DNA of 64,000 nt from Vombatus ursinus (Eukaryota > Chordata > Mammalia > Diprotodontia > Vombatidae): contig NW_020953953.1 of NCBI RefSeq assembly GCF_900497805.2, forward strand, positions 1,288,318 to 1,352,317, read 5' to 3'. A program made the position numbers and the translations under genes. Below, piece by piece: positions 51,561-62,929 of the stretch. Position 1 is the first letter of the stretch, and each line of letters starts with the position of its first letter. The notes under the pieces were generated by a model that worked only from the letters and a program-made list of their open reading frames with translations, was not told the DNA's origin and did no database searches.

Positions 51561-52150
51561 CTGCGGCTTCGGGGGGAGGGGAAACGAGGGGCCCCGAATC
51601 GGGGGATGCCGGGAAGGTGGGAGTTCCGGGAGGGCCGGGGAGGGAGGACAGCCTCCCAAAGGCCCCGGCGCGAGGCAGCCAAGCTTGATCGGCAGTGGCC
51701 GCGCACACAAACTGTCTCCCTCGTGCGTCAATGCGCATGCGCGAACTTGATTGACCGTCCCGAGGACTTCTGGAACCAGTAGTCCCAGCGCCTCTCAGTG
51801 GACTACAATGCGCATGCGTGATCCCAGATTTCGCGTCGAGACCGCCTAAATTGTTCTGCTCCACCCCGCTGCGGGTCGTATAACTGCGCACGCGCAATTT
51901 TCCACCGGCCGTCCCAGCGGCGCCTTCAAAGACTTGTGGTTCTCCATCACTCCGTCCCTTGCGTCAGTGCGCGTGCTCACTTGCGACTTACTGTTCCCTA
52001 CTTAGGTCTCAAATCTCGTGTACCTCCCGACGCATGCTTGCCTCATGATGCGAGTTAAGCCAAGGGCCACTGCGCACGCGCCTTTTTCTCTTTCCGCGAT
52101 TGGGCGCCGCGGCGCCGGTGCACTCTGGGACTTGTAGTTCTTGGGTAGGA
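51400..52150. promoter_or_regulatory. ZNF628: CpG-island promoter of ZNF628 with NRF1- and ZNF143-type sites
   Basis: CpG-rich, TATA-less. Four NRF1-type words occur: TGCGCATGCGCG (51732-51743), TGCGCATGCGTG (51809-51820), TGCGCACGCGCA (51885-51896) and TGCGCACGCGCC (52071-52082). On the minus strand around 52120-52140, ACTACAAGTCCCAGAG resembles a ZNF143/SIX5 site, and shorter ACTACAA/AGTCCCAG pieces recur near 51779-51810. Such promoters often fire both ways; whether a plus-strand transcript starts here is not known. Confidence 0.7.
51561..51720 (-). other. ZNF628: ZNF628 untranslated first exon (5' end approximate)
   Basis: GC-rich sequence between the CpG promoter and a consensus GTAAG donor on the minus strand. 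The transcription start cannot be placed; the NRF1-like sites begin at 51732. Confidence 0.5.
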
Positions 52151-53350
52151 CCGTCTGATGGCTGTCTTCCCCCGACTATCTGCTAGGGGTGCAGGCGGCT
52201 ACGCTCCTGGATTCCCCTAGGAAGGACAAAGTTATTGGCTCAAGAGCAAGCCACTTTGGGCCCGGATGCCTTTGAGCTGGTCCCAGTGCCCGGATAAACC
52301 ATCTGGGGGGCGTCATTCTGCCGCCTTGCCCCGTCCACTCCCCGTGGGCGGGCATGAGATGAGCTGCATGCCAGGGATGGGAGTCTAGAAACACGCCCCT
52401 CCCACACACACCCCAGTTACCCACAGACCCCGGATAACCCACTGAATGTGAAACTCCCCCACGGTCGGGCTGGGTGTCACGGGCTGCAAAGTGGGCGCAT
52501 CCGCAATTTCGTGTTCTTTCCTCTAGCGAAATTAACAAGTTTGGAGGAGAAGTCCACAGCGATGCTCCTCACCCCGGGGAGCCGCGGGGCTCAGGGGATC
52601 TTGGCTCTGCCCAGTCAAGCTGCGGGCTGGAGAGGAAGCCAAGCTAACTGCCCCCGCCCCAGCAGGCCTCCACTGCGCCTCACCTTTCCAGACAGCCTGC
52701 CCCATTATCCGGCCTAAATGAACCTCCTGCTCTTCCCCACCCCCCCAGACACAATACGCTGCCGCTTTAAACAGCCCTGCTCAGCGGAGGGCACTGAGGG
52801 ATCCAACCAGGTACCCAGTGGGAGCCTTGGGTGGATTTGAGCCTGAGGGAACTGGCTGCGCAGCTTGGAATAGGCCTTCTAAGCCTTCTCTGGGTCTCAG
52901 TATCTCCATCTGTAAAGGGCATAGTGTTGTGTGAAACTTCAAGTTCGTCTTAAAGGCAGAGGGCCCTCTGTCACATTCAAACCATTGAGGGGAATCTGGC
53001 TGTTCTCCCCAGCCCCTTCATCCTCTCCGATTCCGGACCCAGTTTCACAAGCTCCCCAGCCTCACCCCCACCTCCCCCTAGCACATGGAACCCAGCAAGA
53101 CCTGCAGCCCCAGTTCAGCTGCTCAACTGAAAAAGCTGGGCTGTCTTCGGCTTGCCCTCGGATCCCCATAGAACAGCTGGACACATCCCTCCCAATGATA
53201 CCCTGGAAGAGGAGATGGGGATTGCCAGTGCCCACCTTCAGGGAAGCTCCTCGAGCTTTGGTTTCAGGGGTGGCCACTCTGAGCTTCGGGTATTCTCATT
53301 CTCCCACCCCACCCCCCACTACTCACTCGCTCTAAATTAGAAGCAGAGAA
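52150..53350. other. Sequence right of the ZNF628 promoter
   Basis: No coding exon recognised. The human neighbour ISOC2 would be expected in this direction on the plus strand, but I found none of its protein text in the frames I read. Confidence 0.5.
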
Positions 53351-53361
53351 AAAGTCTATGG

Positions 53362-53568
53362 GTGATGAATATAATTGACTGGGTTTGGAGTCAGGAAGAC
53401 CTGAGTACAAATGTGACCTCGGACTCTTGACTAGCTGGGTGACCCTGAGCAAGTCACTTAACCCTGTTTGCCTCAGTTTCCTCATCTATAAAGTGAGCTG
53501 GAGAAGGAAAAGGCAAACCACTCCATCTCAAAATAGGGTCACAAAGAGTTGCCATGGCTGAACAACAA
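53362..53568 (+). repeat. tRNA-derived SINE with RTE-like tail
   Basis: GGTTTGGAGTCAGGAAGACCTGAG, GTGACCCTGAGCAAGTCAC, then GGAGAAGGAAAAGGCAAACCACTCC...GGGTCACAAAGAGTTGCC, a tail resembling BovB/RTE ends. Confidence 0.75.
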
Positions 53569-53579
53569 CAGAGATATAA

Positions 53580-54400
53580 TCGGGGAGTTCTCCTCCCCAC
53601 CCCCCACACATACAAGCCCTGGCTAGGGCACACCCGTGGAGCAGACCTAGAGTTGGCCCCTTGCAGTACCACATTTGCACGGGCCTTTTCCGGGGGCCCT
53701 TTGACAAAGCGCATGAGCACCCTGAGGTTTCAACTTGGGTTCCATTTGTCATTTTTCCACTCTCCCCACATCCCTGGTGGGGATGTGGGTAGGGGTATGC
53801 TGATTCAAAGCTTCATCAGAGCCGAGTGGAGCTGGCAGCTGAGAAGGCCTTAGAAGGAGGGATTGGGCCTCTGCTGGTCTCTTCTGTCCTGAAAATCTAG
53901 CCTGGCTTGGAACTTTCTCTCTGGGACTTCCAGCGGGGGAAAACAAGGGACTTCTCCCTCTTTGGCAGGAGTTGTGGTAGTTTCAAGTGCTTGCCTCGGT
54001 CGCCTAAATGAGTCTGGGCTTCAGGCTTCTGGCTTCGGGCTGCTTCTCCTGCTCTTGGCCGCTCAGAAGCAAGGCTGACATCAGGGGTGCTCCTGGGTCC
54101 CCTCCAGAGGTGGCCCCCGAAGCCACTGGAGTGCCCAAGTCCCAGCCTGGCTGGCTAGGAGCCGCGGAGTTAGAGAGATGGGCCAAGGGAAGGAGAAATG
54201 GCTCCCTCAGCAGATGGCCTGGCTCCAGTTTGGATGTTTTGGGCCTCCTCCATCTGGAGGATGAGGAGTTGTGAGTTACTGCCTCAGGGTGCTCTTGGCT
54301 TGCCCATCGGTCTTCTCCATCTGAAACTTTTCTGCTTGTGTGGAGGAAATAAAGAGCTGTCCCATACCTGGTCTGCACTCTCTACCTTTCGAGCTTTTTT
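53580..54400 (+). other. Unassigned segment ending in AATAAA
   Basis: No known gene or repeat recognised. AATAAA at 54348-54353 is followed by a T-run at 54393-54400. It could be the end of a non-coding transcript or of an LTR-like repeat; neither is shown. Confidence 0.3.
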
Positions 54401-54639
54401 TTCAGGGAGACCTAGACAGAAGCCAACCTTTAGGTGACTTCCCTAGGGGGACGGGGATGGAGGCACGTAGGGCCAGAGAGTAGAAGAAAAGGAGCCTGCG
54501 CCCTCTTGTCAGAGTCCAGCGAGGCCTGAATGTGATCTGAGCATGCCTGGCCAGAGCTGGTGGTGAGACAGCGAGCTGGCCAGCTGCCCTGGGCCCAGCA
54601 GGGTGTCCGGGGAGGGTGTCTATGTGCATGCCACCTCCC

Positions 54640-54755
54640 CCTAGAAGGAAGGAAGCACCTTGAAGGCACGGACCATTTCACTTCTGTCCTTTTGTCACCT
54701 TACACAGTACCTGGTGCATAGTAGGTGCTTAATCAATCCTTGTTAATGTCCAGGA
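54640..54755 (+). mobile_element. Short L2-type LINE end
   Basis: CACAGTACCTGGTGCATAGTAGGTGCTTAATC is the L2 terminus. Confidence 0.6.
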
Positions 54756-54854
54756 AACGCTTTGTAAGCTAGGAAGTGCTACATAAATTGGGTGTTGTTA
54801 TTATTACTGCCATCCTCATCCTCGTCCCAAAGAGGTGGCTTCAGGAGGAGGAAG

Positions 54855-55090
54855 GGAACAAATATTTATCAAGTCCCTACTCCATGCCAGCCACTGAGCT
54901 AAGTGCTTTGCAAGTATTTAATGCTCACAACAACCCTGGGAAACGGGTGCTCTTATTGCCCCATTTTACAGTTGTGGAAACTAAGGCAGACAGAGGTTAA
55001 GTGACTTGCTGAGGCTCATACAGCTGGAAAGTGTCTGAGGCTGGATTTGAACTGAGGTCTTCCTGATTCCAGGCCCAGCGCTCTATTTCT
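54855..55090 (-). repeat. MIR-type SINE
   Basis: A nearly complete MIR on the reverse strand: CAAATATTTATCAAGTCCC, CATTTTACAGTTGTGGAAACTAAGGC, GAGGTTAAGTGACTTGC, GATTTGAACTGAGGTCTTCC. Confidence 0.75.
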
Positions 55091-55099
55091 CAAGATGGC

Positions 55100-55440
55100 T
55101 GCCTTGAGAGAAGGGGCAACAGCGGGGACAGAGCTTAAAAATCATCTTATTTTGTGGATGGAAAGACAAGAGTCCCAAACTAAGATGCCAGGGACAGTTG
55201 AGGAACAGGAAAGCCAGCCTCTGGGGGCCGGAAAGCAAGGGCAGAAGAAGGGAGCTGGGGCCAGCGGGAGACACGGAACACTGAGTGCCTGGCCGTGGGA
55301 CCCTTTTCCTTTAGGGACTCAGTTTCCTTTTTTGTAACATGAGGGGGTTGATCTCTTCCAGCTGTAGATTTTTCAACAGCTCCTCCAGGCGTGCTTTCCA
55401 CTACTATTAGCAGTTGGCAGGGCTGTCGGAGGTGTTCAGG
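55100..55440. other. Intergenic sequence
   Basis: Only a faint MIR-like fragment (TTTAGGGACTCAGTTTCC near 55310) is seen. Confidence 0.4.
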
Positions 55441-55449
55441 GAGGACTAC

Positions 55450-55900
55450 CTCCTCTGGTTTGAGGGATGTTCATCCATCTTTGGGGTCCACCTTCACCCA
55501 ACTCTCACCCGTGCCTCCAAGAAGCTGCACCGAGCCCAGTGGCCGCACCCTGCTAAAACCGTCTTGGCTGATGGGCTCAGCCAGCTTGAGGGTAACCGAT
55601 GGGCCATCGGGAAGTTAGAAGGCTGTCTACCCCAACTATGTGAAGACTTCCCCGGTCAAACGGGCAGCTCCAATGGCCACGAAGGCGGTGCTTGGAGGTT
55701 AGTCAGCCATCAAAGATGCCAAGGTCCTCCACTGCATCCTGAGCCCTCCACAATCATCTTGCGTTTTGTCTTGCCCCTGGACGGCAATGACTGGAGGAGA
55801 GTTGTGCGGTTCTGCCTCACTTAAATCCAGTTCACAGAGGAGTCAAAATATCACCCATGATGTCATTGGGCCTTTTTAAAAAAGAAGGATGAACACCAAA
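55450..55900 (+). repeat. Short interspersed repeat, unassigned family, copy 2
   Basis: TGTCTACCCCAACTATGTGAAGACTTCCCCGG, TTGGAGGTTAGTCAGCC, TCTGCCTCACTTAAATCCAG, ATGATGTCATTGGGCC in order. Confidence 0.65.
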
Positions 55901-55964
55901 AATCAGATGCTATCAATGAGTCAGCCAGACTTAATTAGCTTCTAGAAAGTGGTGCATCCAAAGT

Positions 55965-56100
55965 CAAGTCAAGTCAGCAAGAATTTATTAAGCACTTCCT
56001 ATGTGCCAGGCACTGTGCTGGGAATACAAATGTAGAAGTGAAGAGACAGCTTGCCCTCAAGGAGTTTACATTCCAACGGTAAAAGACAATAACATGAAGG
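55965..56100 (+). repeat. MIR-related interspersed fragment
   Basis: AATTTATTAAGCACTTCCTATGTGCCAGGCACTGTGCTGGG and CCCTCAAGGAGTTTACATTCC are common mammalian repeat text; the family is not fixed. Confidence 0.5.
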
Positions 56101-56109
56101 GAGTGGGGA

Positions 56110-56570
56110 GGGGCGTGATAGAGAAGGAAGTTCAGAGAGTCAGGAGTGGAGTCTGGAGAGACATGAAGGTCCCCCTGCTGTCCCCTGCCTCAAGAAAACC
56201 GTCTGTGCACATTCTCACACGAGTGTGTACAGGGTCTAGGGGAAAGTGAGCCCAAGCTTAGACCCCAGGTGCAGACTCGGTAACTTGGAGCTCCAAGAAG
56301 TCCTTTTGCTGGAGGGCTCCTTGGAGAGCCCCCAGTCGGTTTTCGTGATTTCATCCAGACCGTCCTTGGCTTCCCGTGCAGATTCGGGGGATGCTTCTTG
56401 GCCATCAGTAGGAAAATGGCAAGTCCAAAACCTTCCAGTGCTCCGATGTTCTTGAGGTCCACCCCTGGCCCGGGGCATGGGGAGAGGAGGTCAGTCCCAA
56501 GGGGCTGTCTTGGCTGAGGGGATGGGGAGAGGAGGCCAGTCCCATGGGGCTTTCCTTTCCCCAAGCATTG
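56110..56570. other. Intergenic sequence
   Basis: Nothing recognised here apart from possible repeat debris. A 37-base GGGGAGAGGAGG-containing piece recurs near 56480 and 56524. Confidence 0.3.
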
Positions 56571-56574
56571 GCTG

Positions 56575-56950
56575 GAATGCTGTCTCCTGGCTTACCACTT
56601 GCTTGGATCTCCAATTCCCCGGGGTAAGTGGAATGGGCTTCTGACCCCACCTTTAAACTGGGAATGTACTCCCTCCTCATCCCTACCCCCCCCCAGGGAA
56701 CCCTTTGCCCCTTCAAAGGCTTGTTCAATACCAATGCCTTCCAGATGCCTCTCCTGATGCCCCCCCACCTGTCAGTTCTTCCCCTATCCCTGTACCCCAT
56801 AATGATTTGGTACATATCTTGCATTAATTTTCAGCATGGATTTGCTCTTCTGATTATGATGGAGCCTCCTTGAGGACAGAGCCCGTTTTTGTCTTTTCCT
56901 GACACATAAGGAGGACAGAATCAATGCTAATTGAATTGAGAGTTGAGTTG
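56575..56950 (+). mobile_element. Probable L2-type LINE 3' fragment
   Basis: Order of CCTTCCAGATGCCTCTCCTGATGC, TTGGTACATATCTTGCATTAA and GAGCCTCCTTGAGGACAGAGCC fits an L2-like end, but is diverged. Confidence 0.45.
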
Positions 56951-56954
56951 AATT

Positions 56955-57445
56955 GACTATTCTCCCCAAACACAGTGTGGGTCTGAGTACTCACCCCGAA
57001 GAGTTCCCTCAGCAACTTTAGGAGAGCGGATACATGCAGTGAACATTCAGAGGCATTGAGTGTAACCATGGCAACTCATGCTCCTCACATGGCCTCCAAC
57101 CTCTGACCTCTGACCCTGCTGATCCACCAACAGAGCCCTCAGGGCTCCCAGGGGCCCTGCATCCAGCTCCGAACTGCTTTCTCCACAAAGTGGGGACCAG
57201 CTGGACTTTTTTTTTTTTTAACTTTCCCTCCCTTCTTTCTCTATCTTCCATTTCCTCCCCAAATAGCTCGTTTTTGCTTTCAGAATTACTCTTTCCTACC
57301 CTCTGATCACTTCCCCATTTGGGGACAGCATATATATCTTAGTCCCCTACGCATATCGGATACCAAGATTTTTTCCTAAATTTTCCTTTCTTATCCAAAC
57401 TGAATTGATTTCATTCATGCAGAAGCTTTTAAAGTTCATGTAATC
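56955..57445. other. Intergenic sequence
   Basis: Nothing recognised. A T-run lies at 57207-57218. Confidence 0.3.
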
Positions 57446-57449
57446 AAAA

Positions 57450-57565
57450 CTAGGCCAGGTAGCTTGCGCAGTGGATGGAGCTCCAAGCCCTGGAATTGGG
57501 CTCAAATCTGGCCTCAGACACTTACTAGCCATGTGACCCTGGGCAAGTCATTAAAAATTAGAGCT
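57450..57565 (+). repeat. tRNA-derived SINE, 3'-shortened
   Basis: AGGCCAGGTAGCTTGCGCAGTGGATGG, CTCAAATCTGGCCTCAG, GTGACCCTGGGCAAGTC. The tail is missing beyond TTAAAAATT. Confidence 0.7.
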
Positions 57566-57979
57566 CTCTGTCCTTGTCCCCATACTGCACGTGGAATTTC
57601 CCATCTTTATCAAACAACCTTTTCAGCTACCAGACATAAGTAATCAATCCACTGTATCCAAATATTAAGAAAAAAAAAGGGAACTTGGTAAGGTGAGCCC
57701 ATTCGGAGCCCTCTGCCTCTGGCCATCCCAGATTCCTTCCACTTACCTTTCTGGAGATGGGAGATCAGGGTATTTAGGGAAAGGCCTGCAGGTGCCCTCA
57801 CCAGCAGATGGTGAAGAGAGAATACAGGCGGATATGTTTGAGGCCCCGCCTGTGCTCCAAAGAGGACAAGCCAGAGACACAGAGGGTGTGTGGGGGAAGA
57901 AACATATTCCCCCCACCGCTGGCGCTTTGCTTCATGGAGTCTATGACGGCTGCCATTCTCCAGCACTCAGGCTCCCTTC

Positions 57980-58378
57980 TCATTCTTATCCCTCCTTTTG
58001 CTCCTGGCCTGGTTATTTTAGCAGCACTAACGCCAAGAAGCTTGTGCAGCGGCCACACCCGGGGAACTGACAGGCCTCAGACCCGTCATGAGTAAGGGAA
58101 CGTCTACCCCAAGCACGTGAAGACTTCCCCCGCTGGGATGGGCACATGAGAACAATTGGTTCCGGCAATGAAGGTGACTGAAGCAGATGACCTCAGTCCA
58201 AGGTCATCCCCTGTGTCCAGAGCCACGGCCAGTTGTCTTGACTTTTGTTCTGCCACTGGACTTCAGTGACTCAGGAAGAGGGCAAGGCTGATGACCTTGT
58301 GTAGTTCTGCCTCACTTCAATCCAATTCATGCGCCTATGATTGGTCCTCTGAAAACAAAGGACGAACAACAATTTTGT
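57980..58378 (+). repeat. Short interspersed repeat, unassigned family, copy 3
   Basis: GTCTACCCCAAGCACGTGAAGACTTCCCCCG, CTTTTGTTCTGCCACTGGAC, TCTGCCTCACTTCAATCC, AAAGGACGAACAACAA in order. Confidence 0.65.
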
Positions 58379-58379
58379 T

Positions 58380-58780
58380 ACCGGTTGCTCTCTTGCCTCT
58401 GGTCCTCGGCACTACAGGTAGAGACGAGTTGGAGACATTCTCACCAACACTGCCTGCCTGCCGAGTCCCAGAATCTTAACCTGCCCTCATCACTACCTCT
58501 CTCACATAGCAACTCACAAGTCTGCTTCCCAGTGTCCACTGCACAGGGTCCGAGAGCCACAGGCCAGGTGCAAAAGCTCTTTGCTACCCAAGGTCAGAAT
58601 GCATGACGGGAAGTCCTGCTTCAGGACAAAGGAAAAGTGAACTAGGGATCCCAGCCTCGGAGACCCTTGTAGAGAGATCTCAGAGACTCCCATTATCCTT
58701 CAGTTTTGTTTTGCTCTGTGATAATATCTCAAGGCTCCTTAGCTCCCACAGAGATGAATCACCATTGTAGAAACACTGAC
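58380..58780. other. Intergenic sequence
   Basis: Nothing recognised. Confidence 0.3.
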
Positions 58781-58784
58781 TCCA

Positions 58785-58900
58785 TCAAGTATATCCATAT
58801 GTATATAACTAGTGCATATGTCTATGCATATGTGGATACGTGTATGTATGTGCGTATATATATATTGCGTGTGTGTGTGTGTGTGTGATATATATGTATA
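58785..58900. repeat. TATG/TG simple repeat
   Basis: Alternating ATATGTATAT and (TG)n, ending where the SINE begins. Confidence 0.8.
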
Positions 58901-58901
58901 T

Positions 58902-59122
58902 GTAGGGGCAGCTAGGTAGTATAGTGGATAGAGGGCTAGGCCTGCAGTCAGGAGGACCTGAGTTCAAATCTGGCCTGAAACACTTACTAGCTGTGTGACC
59001 CTGGGCAAGTCACTTAACCTTGTTTGCCTCGGTTTCCTCATCTATAAAATGAGTGGGAGAAGGAAACGGCCAGAAAACCCCAAAGGGGGGGTTACGATGA
59101 GTTGGATGTGATAGAACAAGTA
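58902..59122 (+). mobile_element. Marsupial tRNA-derived SINE with RTE-like tail
   Basis: GGGGCAGCTAGGTAGTATAGTGG, GAGTTCAAATCTGG, GTGACCCTGGGCAAGTCAC, then GGAGAAGGAAACGGCC...GGTTACGATGAGTTGG. Confidence 0.8.
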
Positions 59123-59149
59123 CCTTTTTGTACAGGCCCGCAGTCGATG

Positions 59150-59310
59150 CGCTGCCTGAGGAGCTATGGAGCGCGCCATTCTTGGAGGTGCTCCAGCAGA
59201 GGTTGTGACACCTTCTCATGAATGCTGTAGAGGGGCTTCCCGTCCAGACGCACGTTGGTCTAAATGGCCTCTAAGGTCACCCCCAGCTCTGAGATCCTGT
59301 GATTCTGCAT
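59150..59310 (+). repeat. CR1/L3 LINE 3' end
   Basis: TGCTCCAGCAGAGGTTGTGAC...TAAATGGCCTCTAAGGTCACCCCCAGCTCTGAGATCCTGTG is the CR1/L3 end. Confidence 0.65.
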
Positions 59311-59319
59311 GAGCACAGA

Positions 59320-60000
59320 GGCAAATATGCAGAAGGCAGGCCAGCCCCACCATCCCCTCGATCTTGGCATCTTCCTGCCTGAATGTACCGTCCGTTCCCA
59401 CGCCTGCACCTGCCATAGCCAGGCAGGAGAGGCAATGGAAAGGGGGCCCAATGCGGGGGGAGGTGGGGTCCCAGGGCGTGGGGATCCTGGGACCTGCTCC
59501 TTTAGTCTGCCTAGGAGGACCCTGACCTAGGCGGAGCCTTCCCAGCGATGGGTGAAACTCCCCCCTACACACAAGGGCCCCTGCTCTCACCTTCTGGGAA
59601 GGCTTAAGTCAGGAGACAAGGTCCACCCAGCTCAGGGCCTGGGCCAATGGGGCAGGAACCTGGGCAGCCTCAAGCTGTTCCTCAGCAAGGGAGACCGAGA
59701 CAGCAGTGACTGAGTCAGAGATAGGAACTGAGGCGAGAGAACACTAAGAGATCAAGAGCCCAAGTAAGAGTCAGAGACTGAGCTCCAGAGACAGAGAGAT
59801 ACCAAGATAGAGATCCACGGAAATTATTGGAGTATGAGTCGGTCCAAAGCATCCCCCACCCCTCACAAGGACATACAGAGGCCAGAGGGAAATAGGCTTG
59901 AGCTCAGAGGGCCCATGTGGCAGATGGCAAAAGTCACAGCTGTGGATGGAAATCTTTGTCTCCCTTTGGAGAAACCCATGTATTCTTACCTGATAACGAT
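59320..60000. other. Intergenic sequence
   Basis: No gene recognised. 59690-59830 is AGAGACAG-like purine-rich. Confidence 0.35.
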
Positions 60001-60004
60001 TCTG

Positions 60005-60240
60005 TAGTTTTTTAGTTGTACCTGACTCTTGGTGACCCCATTTGGGGTTTTCTTGGCAAAGATACTGGAGTGGTTTGCCATTTCCTTCTCCAGCTCATTT
60101 TGCAGATGAGGAAACTGAGGCAAACAGGGTGAAGTGACTTGTCCAGGGTCACCCAGCTTGGAAGCGTCTGAGGCCGGGAAGACGAGTCTTCCCGACTTCA
60201 GTCCCAGGGTTTCATCTGCTGTCCCACGCAGCTACTCCTA
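60005..60240 (-). repeat. tRNA-derived SINE with RTE-like tail
   Basis: Reverse strand. Reads, on the plus strand, CTTGGTGACCCCATTTGGGG, GGAGTGGTTTGCCATTTCC, GATGAGGAAACTGAGGC, GTGACTTGTCCAGGGTCACC, ending near the tRNA-derived part at 60235. Confidence 0.75.
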
Positions 60241-60726
60241 CCTGATAAAGATTTCAGGCCACATAGCTTCTTGTTAATTGATTAATTGGTATTTCAATGT
60301 AGCGTCCGCCGCTTACAAACCGTAGATTGCTTTGCCACCCTTCTAGTGCTCTATCAATGTGGGGAAGATAAGGGCTCAGGCAGGTGGCAGGGAGCGAATA
60401 GGAAAGCCCCGGTCCAAGGGTTGACTCTAAGAAACAGGAGGAATCACTCGCCACTTTCAGCTGGGGAGGGCCCCAGGTATCCTTGCAGGAGAAGGCCTTT
60501 GTCAAAGCCCAGAGCATAGTCTATGATCCCCTCTCAAGAAATCTCTGAAGCTCCCGAGTGCCTCCAGGTAAGACATAGGCTCTTCTCTTGAACATTTCCA
60601 GCCCTTCCCAGTTGAGTCTTAACTCACCTTCTTCACTAAGTCTCCGTTGCCCCCCTCTGTGCACTGACCTGCCTGTCCTTCTCTACACACAACATTCCGT
60701 CTCTACGCCTTTGTACACACTGCTGT

Positions 60727-61042
60727 TTGTCCTTCATTCTCCAAGGGGACCAGTGATGTCGTGGGGTGGTGTCTTGACTTCGGTTGGACTGAAGTGAGGT
60801 GGGGCTGTGCAAAGTCATCAGCCTCTCTCTCTCTTCCAGTCAGCCAAGTCCAGCGGCGGGACAGAAGTCAGGATGACTAGTGATGACCTTGGTGTCTTCC
60901 GTGTCTGACTAACCTCTAAGCACCCTACAGGTCTGCTTCGGCTACCTTCATGGCCTTTGGAACGCATCTGCCGTTCTCATCTGCCGGGGAAGTCTTCACA
61001 GGCTTGGAGTAGACACCCCACTAACTCACCCCACTAACTCCT
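60727..61042 (-). repeat. Short interspersed repeat, unassigned family, copy 4
   Basis: Reverse strand copy: plus-strand text TTTGTCCTTCATTCTCC, GAAGTGAGGTGGGGCTGTGC, GGGGAAGTCTTCACAGGC corresponds to the ends and middle of copies 2 and 3. Confidence 0.65.
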
Positions 61043-61199
61043 GAGCTTTAGCACATCGGCCAAGGTGTGGCCCCTGTACCTTACAGCTTCTTGGAGCCCC
61101 AGGTGAGAGTTGAGCGAAGGTGGACACCAGAGGTGGATGAACAGCCAGAAAAGCATTGAGCAGCCCTCACCCCAGAGGCGCTAGTCCTCCCTGAACACC

Positions 61200-61535
61200 C
61201 CATCCACCCCAGGTTTCAGCACATGCTGTATGTAGCTCATGCCTGGAATGCTCTTTCTCCTTACCAACAACTCTCAGAATTCCAAGTTTCTCTTAAGGCT
61301 CAACTCAAAAACTACTCGTTGACTTTCCTAATCCCACCCTCAAAATACTTTTGATTTATTTCGCATATATAGTTATTCACATATTGGTGTTTTGATGTTT
61401 TCCTACCCAGGAAAAATCCAGTCATTCTCCCCCCTCCCCTCATGGTCCATGAGGGCAGGATGTTTGTGTTTTTGTCTCTTTCCCCAGTGCCTGGCACATA
61501 GTAAACACTTAATAAAGGTCTACAGATTGATGGAT
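61200..61535 (+). mobile_element. L2-type LINE 3' fragment
   Basis: CATGCCTGGAATGCTCTTTC, TCTTAAGGCTCAACTCAAAAAC, CCCAGTGCCTGGCACATAGTAAACACTTAATAAAGG. Confidence 0.7.
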
Positions 61536-61559
61536 GGAGTTGAACCTTTAAGAAATAAA

Positions 61560-62100
61560 GAGGGTTCAGCAGATAGAGATGGGGTAAGCCAGGTCCATTT
61601 GAGGGCTGGGGAACAGCATAAGAAAAACCTACATGTGAGAAAGACCAAAGTGGGAACGGTGGATGAGAGTGTGGCTAGAACACAGAATATCTGAAGAAAA
61701 GCAGTGCGAGGTACTATCGGAAGAAAGATCGTGGAAGGCCTTCAATGTCAGGGTAATCCTAGTAGTTCACACTACCTTGTAAGTGATGGCAACCAACAGG
61801 GACCTCTGTCTTTGACTAGCGGAGTGATGTGATCAGAGGAGCGTTAAGAAGACTAGTCCAGAATGATCGTGGAGGAGTGATTGGGAGACCCGAGGCAGGG
61901 AGATCAGCTAGGATGATACATAGTTTATTCAGGAAAAGCTGAGGGCCTGAACATTAGGAGGGACTGGGGGAGTGCACAGCAAACGTCCCAAGATGTATCC
62001 TGGAAATGGAAACAACAGACGCTGGCAAAGAACTGCATGTAGAGCATGAAGGACAGAGAAACGTTGGTGAAAACTCAAGGGTATTGGGAAGATTGACAGA
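61560..62100 (+). repeat. Ancient interspersed repeat, relative of 1-840
   Basis: GTGGAAGGCCTTCAATGTCAGG, GGAGTGATGTGATCAGAGGAGC and GATCGTGGAGGAGTGATTGGG echo a known old repeat, diverged; family not named. Confidence 0.4.
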
Positions 62101-62109
62101 GGCGCTCCA

Positions 62110-62312
62110 TCCTCATCCCTCCTGCTCCTCCTCGTCCTCCCTCACTGGCCCCATTGCCCTCCTTCCCTCAATCTTTCCTTCTGCCCTGCACCCCTTATTT
62201 TTTTGTCCCCTTCCCTCTCACTCTCCATGTCCCCACCGTTCTCTCTGTCTCCATCCCTCTTTCTGTCACTCCAGCTTCCTGGCTTCATCTATATACTTTC
62301 TCTCTCTCTTCC

Positions 62313-62366
<54 letters not shown>

Positions 62367-62925
62367 TTTCCCTCTCTGTCTCTCTCCCTCCCTTTCTCTG
62401 TCTCTCTCTCTCTCCTCTCTCTCTCTCTCCCTCCCTCTCTCCCTCTCTCTCTCTCTCCCTCCCTCTCTCTCTGTCTCTTTCTCTCTCTCTCCTCTGTCTC
62501 TGTCTCCCTCCCTCTCTCTCTGTCTCTGTCTCTCTCTCTCTCTCCCTCTCTCTCTCTCCCTCTTTCTCTCTCCTCTCTCCCTGTGTCTCTGTCTGTCTCT
62601 CCTTTCATCTGTCTCTACATCTCTTCACACCACACCTTGGGCTGCCATCCCATCCTCTCAAATACTTCTCTGTTTTACCATCTCTCCATTTTTGGTTATG
62701 TCTCACTTTACCTCTCAGTTTCTCTGTGTCTCCATCTCTCTCTCTCTCTGTTCCTTTGTCTATTTCTCTCCGTATCCCTCCATCCCTTTCTCCATGTCTC
62801 CATGTCTATCTTCATCCCTCTGGAGCCTCTGAATCTCCATGTCCCTCTCTCTGACTCTCTCCAACCTGCTGTCTCTTTATCTCTGTCTATCTTTATCTCT
62901 CTCTCTGTGTTCCTTTCCCATGTTT
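62110..62925. repeat. Pyrimidine-rich tract with (CT)n core
   Basis: Long CT-rich sequence with the purest (CT)n at about 62318-62362. Open frames (Ser/Leu-rich or Arg/Glu-rich) are compositional. Confidence 0.85.
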
Positions 62926-62929
62926 AGCC

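Noticed and set aside
62006-62927. Ser/Leu-rich open frames of more than 200 codons
   Set aside because: Produced by the CT-rich tract in all three frames.
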